A stretch of DNA of 11,660 nucleotides, taken from the NCBI GenBank assembly GCA_001247695.2, contig LGRX02030463.1, forward strand, positions 46,795-58,454. The letters run 5' to 3'. Under the pieces are notes generated by a model. The model did not search any database and was not told the origin of the DNA. It saw only the letters and a program-made list of their open reading frames with translations. Numbering within the stretch: the first letter of the stretch is position 1; each line of letters starts with the position of its first letter. Made by a program: the position numbers and the translations under genes. This DNA is from Cymbomonas tetramitiformis. Taxonomy: Eukaryota; Chlorophyta; Pyramimonadophyceae; Pyramimonadales; Pyramimonadaceae. This document shows, in pieces, positions 1 to 7,346 of the stretch.

Positions 1-57
1 GGTATATTAGCTGAGTTAGGTCACTTTCCCCCCGGATCTTGGCTCGGTATATTAGCT
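1..57 (+). repeat. Duplicated GGTATATTAGCT, possible paired 3' splice sites
   Basis: The 12-mer GGTATATTAGCT occurs at 1-12 and again at 46-57. Each copy contains TATATTAG, which could serve as a 3' splice site for the first visible P2X exon. The two AGs are 45 bp apart, so either choice keeps the same reading frame and adds or removes 15 residues. The frame is open through both copies. A related string, GGATATATTAGC, occurs near 2713. Confidence 0.35.
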
Positions 58-2306
58 GGTTTCGATGCAGATGCCAGGCGGAGCCTCGTGGAGTACCAAG
101 TTTCAACTAGCCCGGCTTCTCCACTGGCGTGGCCGCAGCTGGCGATGCGGATTGCCAGGGCGGCGGGGATCCAGCTGCATGTGCACCGCGCCACGCAGGC
201 GCTGAATGGTGCAGAGTCCATCATTTGGATTAAATTTCGATGCCACGGAAATGCTTGGCACAGGTACACTATTGCCGTGAACCGCATAGTCGGTGCGGAG
301 TATAAGGCCGTGGAGATCGATTATCACTCGCATTTCAATGTACCAGTCGAAGTCGGCCGGACTGGCATTCGCATCATTGTCAAGCAGGCGCGCCGTCCGT
401 TGTGTCCCCTCCCAGTCCCTCCCTGGGCGCCCGCCTGCCGCATGACCACTTCGCGAGGCGATGGCCAATTGCACGCTCGGGGCGGTTTGCGGCGCGCTTG
501 GGGCATGCTTGCGGCGCGCTCGGGGCACGCTCGCGGCGCGCGGGTCACGCTCGCGGCGCGCTCGGGGCGGTTTGCGGCGCGCTCGTGGCAGCTCGCGGCG
601 CGCTCGAGGCACGCTCGGGGCACGCTCGCGGCGCGCTCGAGGCCTTTCACGGCGCGCTCGGGGCAGCTCACGGCGCGCTCGTGGCAGCTCGCGGCGCGCT
701 CGGGGCAGCTTGCGGCGCGCTCGGGGCAGCGCCCCGCGCGCGCCCGGGCCTCGTGGCGCGACGCCGCGGGCGCTGGGCAAAGCCAGGCGCGCTCAGCTGC
801 GGCGCTCGGGCGGCGCGCGCTGGGCAGTTTGGCGGCGCGTCAGTGCTTGCGCGCGCCAGCAGCCTGCAGGCACGCTGGGGGCGGCTTGCGGTGCTCTCGG
901 GATATCTTGCGGGGCGGCTCGCGGGCGCGCCGGGGCGGCTCGCGCGCGTCAGTGGCGCCATGGGCGCGCCAGCGCCGCGGCGCGCGGGGCACGCTCGCGG
1001 CATGCCGGGGCACGCCGCGGCGCGTACGGGCTAAGCCACGGCTGCCAAGGCCATGTGCGTTATAGGTCAGCCGCGGGCGCGCTCGGGGCCGCTTGCGGCG
1101 CGCCCGGGGCTTTCGACGCGCCGTGTCTGCCTCGGACCGACCATCCAGTCAGCCCTGCGCCATGGTTCTAGTCGCACTTGTGTCTATCTCAAAGGCAGGG
1201 TTCCTGGCTTTAGATGATGTGCTGACTCAGCGCAGTGGTAGGAAGGGAGCGGGAGGTGTGGGTGGAGTGCCGCAACAGTCGGGCGAGATCGGAGTCTTCT
1301 CCTTCCAAGTGTTCCTAGTGAACACTGTGAGCGCACTCGGCTTGTTGGCCATCGGAAGCTTCGTGGTGGACTACGTGTCTGTCAACTTGCTGCCAGAATC
1401 GGCCACTTACAAGAGCGTCATGGTGAAGGAATTTCATCGCAGAGGGGCCTTACCTAGCTCACCGCTTGCCTCACCAAGATTTGGCAAGGTACGTACTTTG
1501 ATGGCCTATCAACAAGCCACGGTGAGAGGAGCTCCATGGGCTCGCGCAGCGAACAAGAGGTTGGGATAGGCTGAGCTCCATAAGGTTGTGCGGAGACTGG
1601 GGGGCTGATGTTATGTAAAGTATAGTATCTTTTACCAATTCATTATTCTAGCTCTTGTGGCCAACACAGTTTATGGAGGTGAGAGGAAAGCGAGTCGCTG
1701 CTGATGGGCCACTTGAATGGTTTGCTTGCAGAAGCTCCTCACACTCGATCATCTCGACTTGTGTCTTCTTCCCGCGCTCTTCGTCTTTGATTGTTTCCCC
1801 CCTCTCCTGGCGTGGAACTCCTTCCTCCGCAAAGCTGCTTTACAAATTCTAAGGGAGTCTTTTTTTGGCAGTCCGAAATTGGAGGTGGGACCGGCAATCC
1901 CGGGTAGAATGTTCACCAGTGCGCACGCCGGGATGACCGCGCGAAGCACAGACTAAGTCATCCGGCGAGAGGCGCTTCTTTAAGTGCCCGGGGCGGGCAT
2001 ACAACTCAGGTGGACGAGAGCAGACTCCTGAACCTGGAGCGGATAGCACGGGCGGAGACGTTACCCGTGATCACTACGCCAAGGAACTGGCGAGAGGACT
2101 CGCCGCAGGCGTATATGCTGTCTGGGCCTCAGGAGACGTCCGTGTCTACACCCGCATCTAACGCGACATCCGTGGAGCGAGAGGCTGCGGAGCACATCAT
2201 GCAGCGGCTTGCCACAGTGAAGGGCGGCCTGATGAACCTGCAAGAGTGCGCGCCCGCCCTGCGGCCTGATGAACATGCAAGAGTGCGCGCCCGCCCTGCG
2301 GCCTGA
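1..2306 (+). CDS. P2X-like ATP-gated cation channel, 3' part of gene (5' end outside window)
   Basis: Five exons join in phase 0: 1-387 (left end open), 1279-1488, 1652-1678, 1732-1884 and 2010-2306 (TGA). Exon 1 carries a WIKFRC...RYTIAVNR stretch and then RTGIRIIVKQ, resembling the P2X pattern W-x-C-x-L-D, P-x-Y-x-F-x-R and GIRFDV-x-V-x-G just before the second membrane helix. Exon 2 begins SGEIGVFSFQ and runs into a helix, VSALGLLAIGSFVVDYV, with the Asp that P2X channels keep in TM2, followed by a cytosolic YKSVMVKEF tail resembling the YxxxK trafficking region. Known family role: trimeric ligand-gated cation channel, at the plasma membrane in animals and on the contractile vacuole in Dictyostelium. 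The NFR and Lys residues that bind ATP in animal receptors are not recognisable, so the ligand may differ. The first transmembrane helix must lie upstream of the window. Exon 4 has a second hydrophobic stretch (LCLLPALFVFDCFPPLLAW). The stop falls inside the 37-bp minisatellite. The tail exons are less certain than exons 1 and 2. Confidence 0.55.
388..1278 (+). other. Intron of the P2X-like gene with apparent GC-AG ends
   Basis: Joining codon 385-387 (CAG) to codon 1279-1281 (TCG) restores the continuous P2X-like order GIRIIVKQ then SGEIGVFS in phase 0. The implied intron starts AAGCAG|GCGCGC, a GC donor, and ends GCAACAG. The GT dinucleotides nearby (395, 399) would break the phase with this acceptor. 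The intron is about 890 bp, mostly very GC-rich, and keeps the exon-1 frame open until the TAG at 1063-1065. Retention would therefore encode a long Arg/Ala-rich tail and remove TM2. Confidence 0.4.
481..735 (+). repeat. GC-rich minisatellite with 21-bp period, inside an intron
   Basis: The core GGCGCGCT recurs at 491, 513, 555, 576, 597, 630, 651, 672, 693 and 714. From 555 onward the spacing is 21 bp apart from one 33-bp step. The consensus is roughly GCGGCGCGCTCGGGGCAGCT. Because 21 bp is seven codons, the frame of exon 1 reads as repeats such as LAARSGQ, and two other frames are open as well. The array decays into looser CG-rich sequence from about 735 to 1130. Confidence 0.8.
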
Positions 2307-2640
2307 TGAACCTGCAAGAGTGCGCGCCCGCCCTGCGGCCTGATGAACCTGCAAGAGTGCGCGCCCGCCCTGCGGCCTGATGAACTTGCAAGAGTGCGGG
2401 CCTGCCCTGCGGCCTGATGAACCTGCAAGAGTGCGCGCCCGCCCTGCGGCCTGATGAACATGCAAGAGTGCGCGCCCGCCCTGCGGCCTGATGAACCTGC
2501 AAGAGTGCGCGCCCGCCCTGCGGCCTGATGAACCTGCAAGAGTGCGCGCCCGCCCTGCGGCCTGATGAACTTGCAAGAGTGCGGGCCTGCCCTGCGGCCT
2601 GATGAACTTGCAAGAGTGCGCGCCCGCCCTGCGGCCTGAT
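2231..2640 (+). repeat. 37-bp tandem minisatellite, 11 full copies, with a 185-bp higher-order repeat
   Basis: Units begin with GATGAAC at 2231, 2268, 2305, 2342, 2379, 2416, 2453, 2490, 2527, 2564 and 2601, with a trailing GAT at 2638, giving an exact 37-bp period. Three variants are visible: AACCTG, AACATG, and AACTTG paired with GCGGGCCTGCC. Units 1-5 and 6-10 carry the same variant order, so 2231-2415 and 2416-2600 are identical 185-bp blocks; unit 11 is a mixed variant. The first unit is coding sequence of the last P2X-like exon. The 37-bp period shifts frame each copy, and a stop is met at 2304-2306. On the minus strand all three frames stay open through the array, a by-product of the unit sequence rather than evidence of a gene. 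Confidence 0.95.
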
Positions 2641-2850
2641 GCAGTCACGTGAAGGCGCCCCTCACAGCCTCAGATTAGGGCGACGGGCTGGCTGCAGGCA
2701 AGCTAGGCATCAGGATATATTAGCCCAGAAGATCCTAGCGAAGAAGGAATCTTCAGGATTAAGCCGGTGAGGAACCCGTGGACCCAGGACCTGGCATGCA
2801 GAAAAAAGCTGCGCAGTATACCCTGTGCCGGAGGATGGTACCTCTTACAG

Positions 2851-3280
2851 ATCGAGAATCGGCCAGATGCTCCAGTGACATGGGTCAGCAGTGCCTGCCA
2901 AGCAGTGGTATGGCCGCACTTTCAGTGGCCCAGCATTGACGCTGCCCACCGCTGGTAGTGGAGAGGTCCTGCGCTTTCGCCATGGACAGCGGGCATGTAT
3001 TTGGCGCACCGAAGGTGTCTCGGGCGGTGGGCTCTGCAGGCCGGCGAAGCCGCAGTCGGTGCCAAAGACGCCGCAGAGCATGCAGGCTACGCTGGACCCC
3101 ATGTATGAGGGCCCCCACCCACATGACGGACACATCATAAAGGCGCAATCATTGCCAGATGGAAGGCACCGACAAGTGATGTCGCAGCAAATGAAGGACA
3201 CCGCTTCGATTGAGAGTCATGCTGAGGCGTATGATGAGGCCGCTGTGACACCTGGTTGGAAGCCTTTGATCCACAGGTGA
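2851..3280 (+). CDS. Candidate further 3' exon(s) of the same + strand gene, or a separate hypothetical gene
   Basis: A pyrimidine-rich 3' splice site (CCTCTTACAG) ends at 2850. Frame 2 is then open from 2879 to a TGA at 3278-3280. It has the look of a soluble, low-hydrophobicity tail rich in Pro, Gln, His and Asp, with stretches such as PKTPQSMQATLDPMYEGPHP and HAEAYDEAAVTPGWKPLIHR. No ATG lies at its start, which fits an internal exon better than a first exon. The frame entered at 2851 differs from frame 2, so at least one more junction is needed; ACTTACAG-like and TGGTAG sites exist, but the choice is not clear. It may form the cytosolic C-terminus of the P2X-like channel if the minisatellite is spliced out. 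No known domain is recognised. Confidence 0.3.
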
Positions 3281-4190
3281 AGGAGACGCCCGGCCAGTGC
3301 CTCGTGCCATGCTGGCTTTCCAGCGCTCCTCTTTGGTTGACCATACGCACTCACTTTCCTGGAACCTTTATCGCGGCAGTTCCTGGGCACCACCTCCTCC
3401 AATGCTGCTTATATTCGGTGCAGACTACACCGCTATGCTGCTGCATTTGCAAAAAGTCGAAGACAACATGATAGTCCAGTCAGATTTTCAAAGATGAAAT
3501 GATCAACTGTACTGCTGCTGACGCCACAACTACCATGTCGGACAGAAGAGTACAGCGCGATGCATTGTTTCCTTTGCAGTCCAATAATCAAATACATTTG
3601 CTTGCCACAGCACCGACGCTTATGACCTTCGTTCCACCTGACTTCCTTGGGACTTCCTTGGGACAGTACCCTATCTTCATGATGTGATGTACGGTGACTG
3701 AGAAGCGAAGCTGTCGGGAAATTGTGGTGTCTGCCTGCTGCCTCCAGCAACGTAGTGTCACAGCCGGATGTTGGATGCTAGTGCGCTTCTCAAGAGGATA
3801 CCCGGACTCTTTGATTTCGAAGATATATCCCAATCAACCACAAAGCTGGCTGTAAGCCTTCACTCCTTAAATTCTTGTGATGCGGTCGCGCGGGCTGAGG
3901 AAGCCGTCGGTGTTCGGCATTTGTACCTCACTAGTCGGGGATGAAATTTTTGTTCGGCATTATAGTATCACCTAGTGCAAAAGTTTGGGACCATTTTACT
4001 CACGCAGAAAAGATAGGATCCTTTTGTACACTCGATCTCATTTGCCGAAAGCTCACACAGCATACATTCTTCAGATAAATAGTTTGTTTCTAGCTGGTGT
4101 TTCTAAGCTGCCAGCCAGACTCAGTGAAAATCTATTATTTGAATGTATTTTTTCGTGTAAAGTGTTAATCGCAACCAGTATAAAGATTCT
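3281..4190. other. Stretch without recognisable genes
   Basis: Short open frames on both strands lack plausible starts, splice signals or domain patterns. The base composition drops from about balanced to AT-rich after 3900. A short direct repeat, TGTTCGGCATT, occurs near 3910 and 3951. The left portion may hold the 3' untranslated region of the + strand gene. Confidence 0.5.
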
Positions 4191-4217
4191 GGGTTGGGTG
4201 ATGTGGGTGGGTGGGGG
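4191..4217 (+). other. Potential G-quadruplex motif
   Basis: Five runs of three or more G, separated by loops of one to six bases, occur within 27 bp (GGG, GGG, GGG, GGG, GGGGG). This satisfies the usual G3+N1-7 pattern. Further G-rich blocks lie at about 4309-4326, 4688-4711 and at the right edge of the window. Confidence 0.6.
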
Positions 4218-4737
4218 ATAGATAAAAGCCGCCACCGTCCGGATTATACGACGATTCTATATTGTTTGCGAATAGATTTTCGACATGGGACACGATGTTC
4301 CAAAATATGGGGGGTAGGGGAAGGGGTGAAACGTTGCGAGTTAGCGGTGGGATTAAGTGCATTATACTTAACGCTTGACAGTGACTCGAAGCTATGCAAG
4401 ACTGAAAGAAAAGACTTTAGCTTCGATTTTTTATCGCGTACGCGCACAGTACCTATAATAAATCTGTACTTCTTAAGAGTTGTAATGTCAATACGCAAAT
4501 TTGCGACGCCGCCATATTCCGTAATATTGCACCACATCGACTACAGATTTCGACATTCGACATTTCCAGTCTCATTTCAGGATAATCGCTTCTCGATTCC
4601 GTCACACACCCCTCTTCTAGCGCTCTCACTCCTTCCCAGAGTAGGGCTTGATGAGGGGAGGGTGGATGGCACAGTTATGGAGGATTGGGAGGCGGTTTGG
4701 GTGGGGGGGGATATCTAGGATTTTGCCTCCAATATAT

Positions 4738-4881
4738 ATCCACTATATATTGATTTTCGTCCACTATATATTGATTTTTGTCCACGATATTGCGGTTTCC
4801 GTCCACGATATCGTGGACAAAAAGCACAATATAGTGGACGGAAACCACAATATTGTGGACGAAACCCACGATATTGTGAAA
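4738..4881. repeat. Symmetric inverted array of 21-bp units around an 18-bp palindrome
   Basis: Units starting with (G/A)TCCAC occur at 4738, 4759, 4780 and 4801, and their inverted forms end in GTGGAC at 4818, 4839 and 4860, with a decayed copy ending at 4881. Every step is 21 bp, and the array is symmetric about 4809/4810. The centre, GTCCACGATATCGTGGAC (4801-4818), is a perfect palindrome. A transcript from either strand could fold into a hairpin of about 70 bp per arm with mismatches. Because 21 bp equals seven codons, both strands also read as short heptad-like repeats (HNIVD on +, HYIVD-like on -), but no start or gene context supports translation. Confidence 0.9.
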
Positions 4882-4944
4882 GCCACTAGGTTTTGTACAA
4901 AACCACTAGGTTTTGTACAAAAACCACTAGCTTTTGTACAGTGT
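4882..4944 (+). repeat. Second 21-bp tandem repeat, three copies
   Basis: Three copies of GCCACTAGGTTTTGTACAAA-like units begin at 4882, 4903 and 4924 (third copy with AGCTTTT and a changed end). Each holds the self-complementary core TTTTGTACAAAA or a variant. The sequence is unrelated to the preceding array, but the 21-bp phase continues without a break. Confidence 0.85.
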
Positions 4945-5283
4945 CCCGGATATTCGACCTAGAACTTATAGATACAGTTGATTGCAACAGTATCGCAATC
5001 TCAGTTGTAAGACTGTTTAACAGCAAGAATAGCGGACCAAAACCTTTCGCAAAAATCTGTTAGAATATTGAGTCGGCGCCCAGATGTATGTGTCTTCCGT
5101 ATGGCCATCTCACATTAAGAAATGTTGGGGTTGAGCTTTTTTAGGTTCTTATAGTTCCTATATTGTTGAGATTTTTAATTTCCTATAATTGGATATTGGC
5201 AACGTGTCACAAACTCTTGCTTCTCGTGGGACAGAAGACGCGTTCGACAGCTTGTGACAGACACGTGGCCGAGGGCTGTGGTA

Positions 5284-5386
5284 ACATCGACGAGACCGAT
5301 GAGGGCTGGGGCGACACAGACGTGACCGAGGACCGCTGGCGACAGATAGATGACCGATATTCTGGGTGACAGGGACGTGGCGCCAG
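5284..5386 (+). repeat. Degenerate tandem repeat, roughly 24-28 bp
   Basis: Several loosely similar units starting CGACAxAGA / CGACGAGAC and containing GACCGAxGA and CTGG follow each other, then a GACAGGGACGTGGC string that echoes GACAGACACGTGGC near 5256. The unit is too worn to define exactly. It lies just upstream of a TATA-like site and may be part of a promoter or of a repeat-derived sequence. Confidence 0.35.
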
Positions 5387-5443
5387 ACATTTTCGATACA
5401 GGATTCGACGTGCGGACAGGGCGAGGTGCGCGGAAGAGATCGC

Positions 5444-5451
5444 TATATAAA
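5444..5451 (+). promoter_or_regulatory. TATA-box-like site
   Basis: TATATAAA sits in locally GC-rich sequence (CGC before, GAGAGCGC after), so it stands out from base composition. No convincing + strand gene begins just downstream. It could be a remnant promoter, a promoter of a non-coding transcript, or the promoter within an old LTR, although no LTR ends were found. Confidence 0.3.
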
Positions 5452-5595
5452 GAGAGCGCAGGGACAGTTGAGGCAGTAGCACTTTTCCAATTTCCTCTCG
5501 GAACAGTTGACAGATTTACCTCGGGATAATGCGATAAAAAGGCAGTATTTGGGGGCAAGCGTGCAGCGCTAGTATACAGAAGTAGGTTTACTCAC

Positions 5596-5779
5596 TTGCG
5601 AGTGGGGGGGCAGGCGCGTGGTCTGGGTCCCTCAACATGGTAGAATGATATTCAAAGGCGGCTGCAAAGAGCCTGGACACAGAATGATTGAGAGTGGTTT
5701 TATCAATTGTTTCCCTTTTGCATTGATCTGCAGTGTCCTTGTTTTGAATTGTTGACTCGCAGATTGTTATTGGTTTCAT
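5596..5779 (-). CDS. Candidate first exon of an unrecognised - strand gene
   Basis: An ATG at 5779-5777 opens a frame (MKPITICESTIQNKD...) ending at an excellent 5' splice site, CGCAA|GTGAGTAAAC, at 5595. The exon would be 184 bp (61 codons plus one base). The encoded peptide is polar, with no recognisable domain. Downstream minus-strand frames to about 5175 are open but have no decisive acceptor; one TATACTAG at about 5570 would give an intron of only about 27 bp. This is a weak call based mainly on the donor site. Confidence 0.2.
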
Positions 5780-5866
5780 CAGCGTTGCTCGTGTTGCAAA
5801 AGAGATTAATAATCACCAAGCATAGCTAACAATTTATCAAGTTATGGAAGTCGCGATGCAACAAAC

Positions 5867-5895
5867 ATTCGAACCAGCGGGCCCTTAGTTCGAAT
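5867..5895. other. Hairpin ATTCGAAC / GTTCGAAT
   Basis: Perfect 8-bp inverted repeat with a 13-base loop containing GGGCCC. The right arm resembles a tRNA T-loop (GTTCGAAT), but no acceptor stem, D-arm or A-box is present on either strand. Confidence 0.5.
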
Positions 5896-5919
5896 ATCAC
5901 GTTTATTTTTAGGATTAAT

Positions 5920-6145
5920 TTTGCAGTGCGCGTAGGCAAACAAATGCCATATATGGTGGAATGCGCGTAGGTAAATTAATTGATTATAATCATCAAATTT
6001 ATTTGCCTACGCGCATTCCACCATTAAAATCATTTGCCTACGCGCATTCCACATTAAAACCCTTTGCCTACGCGCATTCCACCATTAAAATCATTTGTCT
6101 ACGCGCATTCTACCATATATGGCATTTGCCCACGCGCACTGCAAA
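5920..6145. repeat. 226-bp fold-back element built from a 31-bp repeat
   Basis: The ends are inverted copies: TTTGCAGTGCGCGTAGGCAA at the left, and its complement (one mismatch in that stretch) at the right. Similarity continues inward through TGCCATATATGG and GAATGCGCGTAG for about 55 bp per arm. Between them, TTTGCCTACGCGCATTCCAC units recur at 6002, 6033, 6063, 6094 and 6125 (period 30-31 bp), facing two opposite copies at about 5925-5975. A 12-bp palindrome, TGATTATAATCA (5981-5992), marks the centre of an inner hairpin. No target-site duplication is clear and there is no coding capacity. It looks like a fold-back or MITE-type element, or a decayed inverted satellite. Confidence 0.8.
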
Positions 6146-6431
6146 TATATTCCTTATTCTTAATTGAAAAAACTACATCACAGAAGGGTATTTTTATCAG
6201 GTGCCAAAGAGCCAGGGTGGTGGCTGAACTCCCTGGTCATCTGGAGTGCCAAAAAGCACTCATAGGAAATTACTTCAGTAGTAACAAAGCGATAGCATTT
6301 TCGGATCAATTATTCTGCTAGCAGCTTGGCAATATGTGGATATTTTTCGACTTGTCTTTTCGAAGCAGTCTCTGCAGTGCCACAGAAAGAGAATTTGTGG
6401 AGCGGACCTCTCTTCTAAAAAGAAAGGGGTC
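6146..6431. other. Stretch without genes; two small hairpins
   Basis: No supported coding region. Two perfect 6-bp stems are visible: CCAGGG (6212-6217) with CCCTGG (6231-6236), and GAGTGC (6244-6249) with GCACTC (6256-6261). Their role is unknown. Confidence 0.4.
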
Positions 6432-6917
6432 TGACCCCCCGTTGTAGACACTAAAGCCATTCGCATTACACTCTCAACTCATTTCGTGTTCCACCAATCA
6501 GAATCCATCAGCGGAATGAGAATTCTGAAAACGAGGAATCGTGAGTTTAGGCTTGCAGCAGAGGAGGCGTGTGACACCTCCGAGGTGACGCACGACAGTG
6601 GAGCGCAAAGCGAAAAAATATGCCAAACGAGGAGGATCGGATCGAACGAACACGATGAAATGGCGTTCCTCGTTTCGCTCTGCATCGAACGAATCCGATG
6701 AATTTGCGTCCTCACTTGGAACGATTTCTTCGGACGAAACGAGATTCGGCGCTGAGCGCCGAGCGCTGAATCTCATTTCGGTCATTTCCATGAACGAAAT
6801 GAGATGGAAATGGGAATTCGTCTCATTTCGTCCCTGGATTCTGATTGGTGGAAAACGAAATGAGATGCAATTGAAATGAGAATTCTGACGTATTTTAGTG
6901 TCTACAGCGGGGGGTGA
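6432..6917. mobile_element. Non-autonomous TIR DNA transposon (MITE-like) with TGA target-site duplication
   Basis: The element at 6435-6914 begins CCCCCCGTTGTAGACACTAA and ends with the inverted complement, with a single T/C difference. It is flanked by TGA at 6432-6434 and 6915-6917, a 3-bp target-site duplication. Subterminal inverted similarity continues: CTCATTTCGTGTTCCACCAA followed by TCAGAATCC on the left matches the complement of 6825-6860 on the right. The interior is rich in the motif CGAAATGAG and its complement. At 480 bp without a transposase frame it must depend on an autonomous partner. Three-base duplications suit CACTA/EnSpm or PIF/Harbinger-type elements, and CACTAAA lies 14 bp inside the end, but the superfamily cannot be settled here. 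Confidence 0.85.
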
Positions 6918-6964
6918 AGTGGAAAGTGACGTTGTCCATATATGTAAAAGACAACTAGTTCTGA

Positions 6965-7129
6965 GAACACGAGAAGCATATTAAAGCCAGATGCGGGGAA
7001 AGTGTTAAGAGCATTCGGAAAGTGAAGTTTGTAGAGCATGATTCCAAAGATGATCCGGACGTGGCATTTGTGGGTGGAATATGGCTGAAATTAGCTGGTA
7101 CCCCCATTAAGCAGTGGCTAATATATTGA
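6965..7129 (+). other. Short open stretch, possible exon or gene remnant
   Basis: The frame is open from 6965 to a TGA at 7127-7129 (54 codons, no ATG near its start). It reads with protein-like composition, for example VKFVEHDSKDDPDVAFVGG followed by IWLKLAGTPIKQWLIY. No family is recognised, and splice partners are not evident. It could be an isolated last exon or a decayed transposon-derived fragment. Confidence 0.2.
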
Positions 7130-7346
7130 GGATCAATAATGACACAAATTTTGGCCAAGCCCACATGAAAAACAAATAGTGTCTGGAAACTTTTACAATC
7201 TACACCCTTACAGTTTTTTTGTTTTCAGTATACCTTGCATCACTGAAGCAGCTTCCAATATCAAGCTCTTTGCTTGGGCTTCTCAAATGGTCAAAGGTGA
7301 CAAGAGTCTACTCTAATGCATACTGTTAGCCAGGTGGCTCCCGCGT

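Noticed and set aside
103..780. Minus-strand Arg/Pro-rich open frame
   Set aside because: It is antisense to the P2X-like exon and to the GC-rich repeat; openness follows from high GC and the 21-bp period.
2061..2648. Long minus-strand open frames with HQAAGRARTLAG-type repeats across the 37-bp array
   Set aside because: All three minus frames are open because the 37-bp unit has no stop in that direction; there is no ATG context or flanking coding signal.
4194..4718. 174-codon open frame on + strand
   Set aside because: It starts at TTG, not ATG, has erratic composition, no domain pattern and no splice context.
4648..4962. Open frames with heptad-like repeats on both strands
   Set aside because: They arise from the 21-bp inverted array (a multiple of three); no start or gene context.
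5120..5590. Solo LTR around the TATA-like site
   Set aside because: No TG...CA ends with a matching 4-6 bp target duplication, primer-binding site or polypurine tract could be found.
5860..5900. tRNA gene suggested by GTTCGAAT
   Set aside because: No acceptor stem, D-arm or anticodon arm can be folded on either strand; it is a plain hairpin.
5920..6145. CRISPR-like array from the regular 30-31 bp repeat
   Set aside because: The sequence is eukaryotic, the repeats run directly into each other without unique spacers, and copies occur in both orientations.
6479..6879. Several overlapping open frames on both strands inside the TIR element
   Set aside because: They are short, symmetric shadows of the inverted repeats, and no transposase motif is present.
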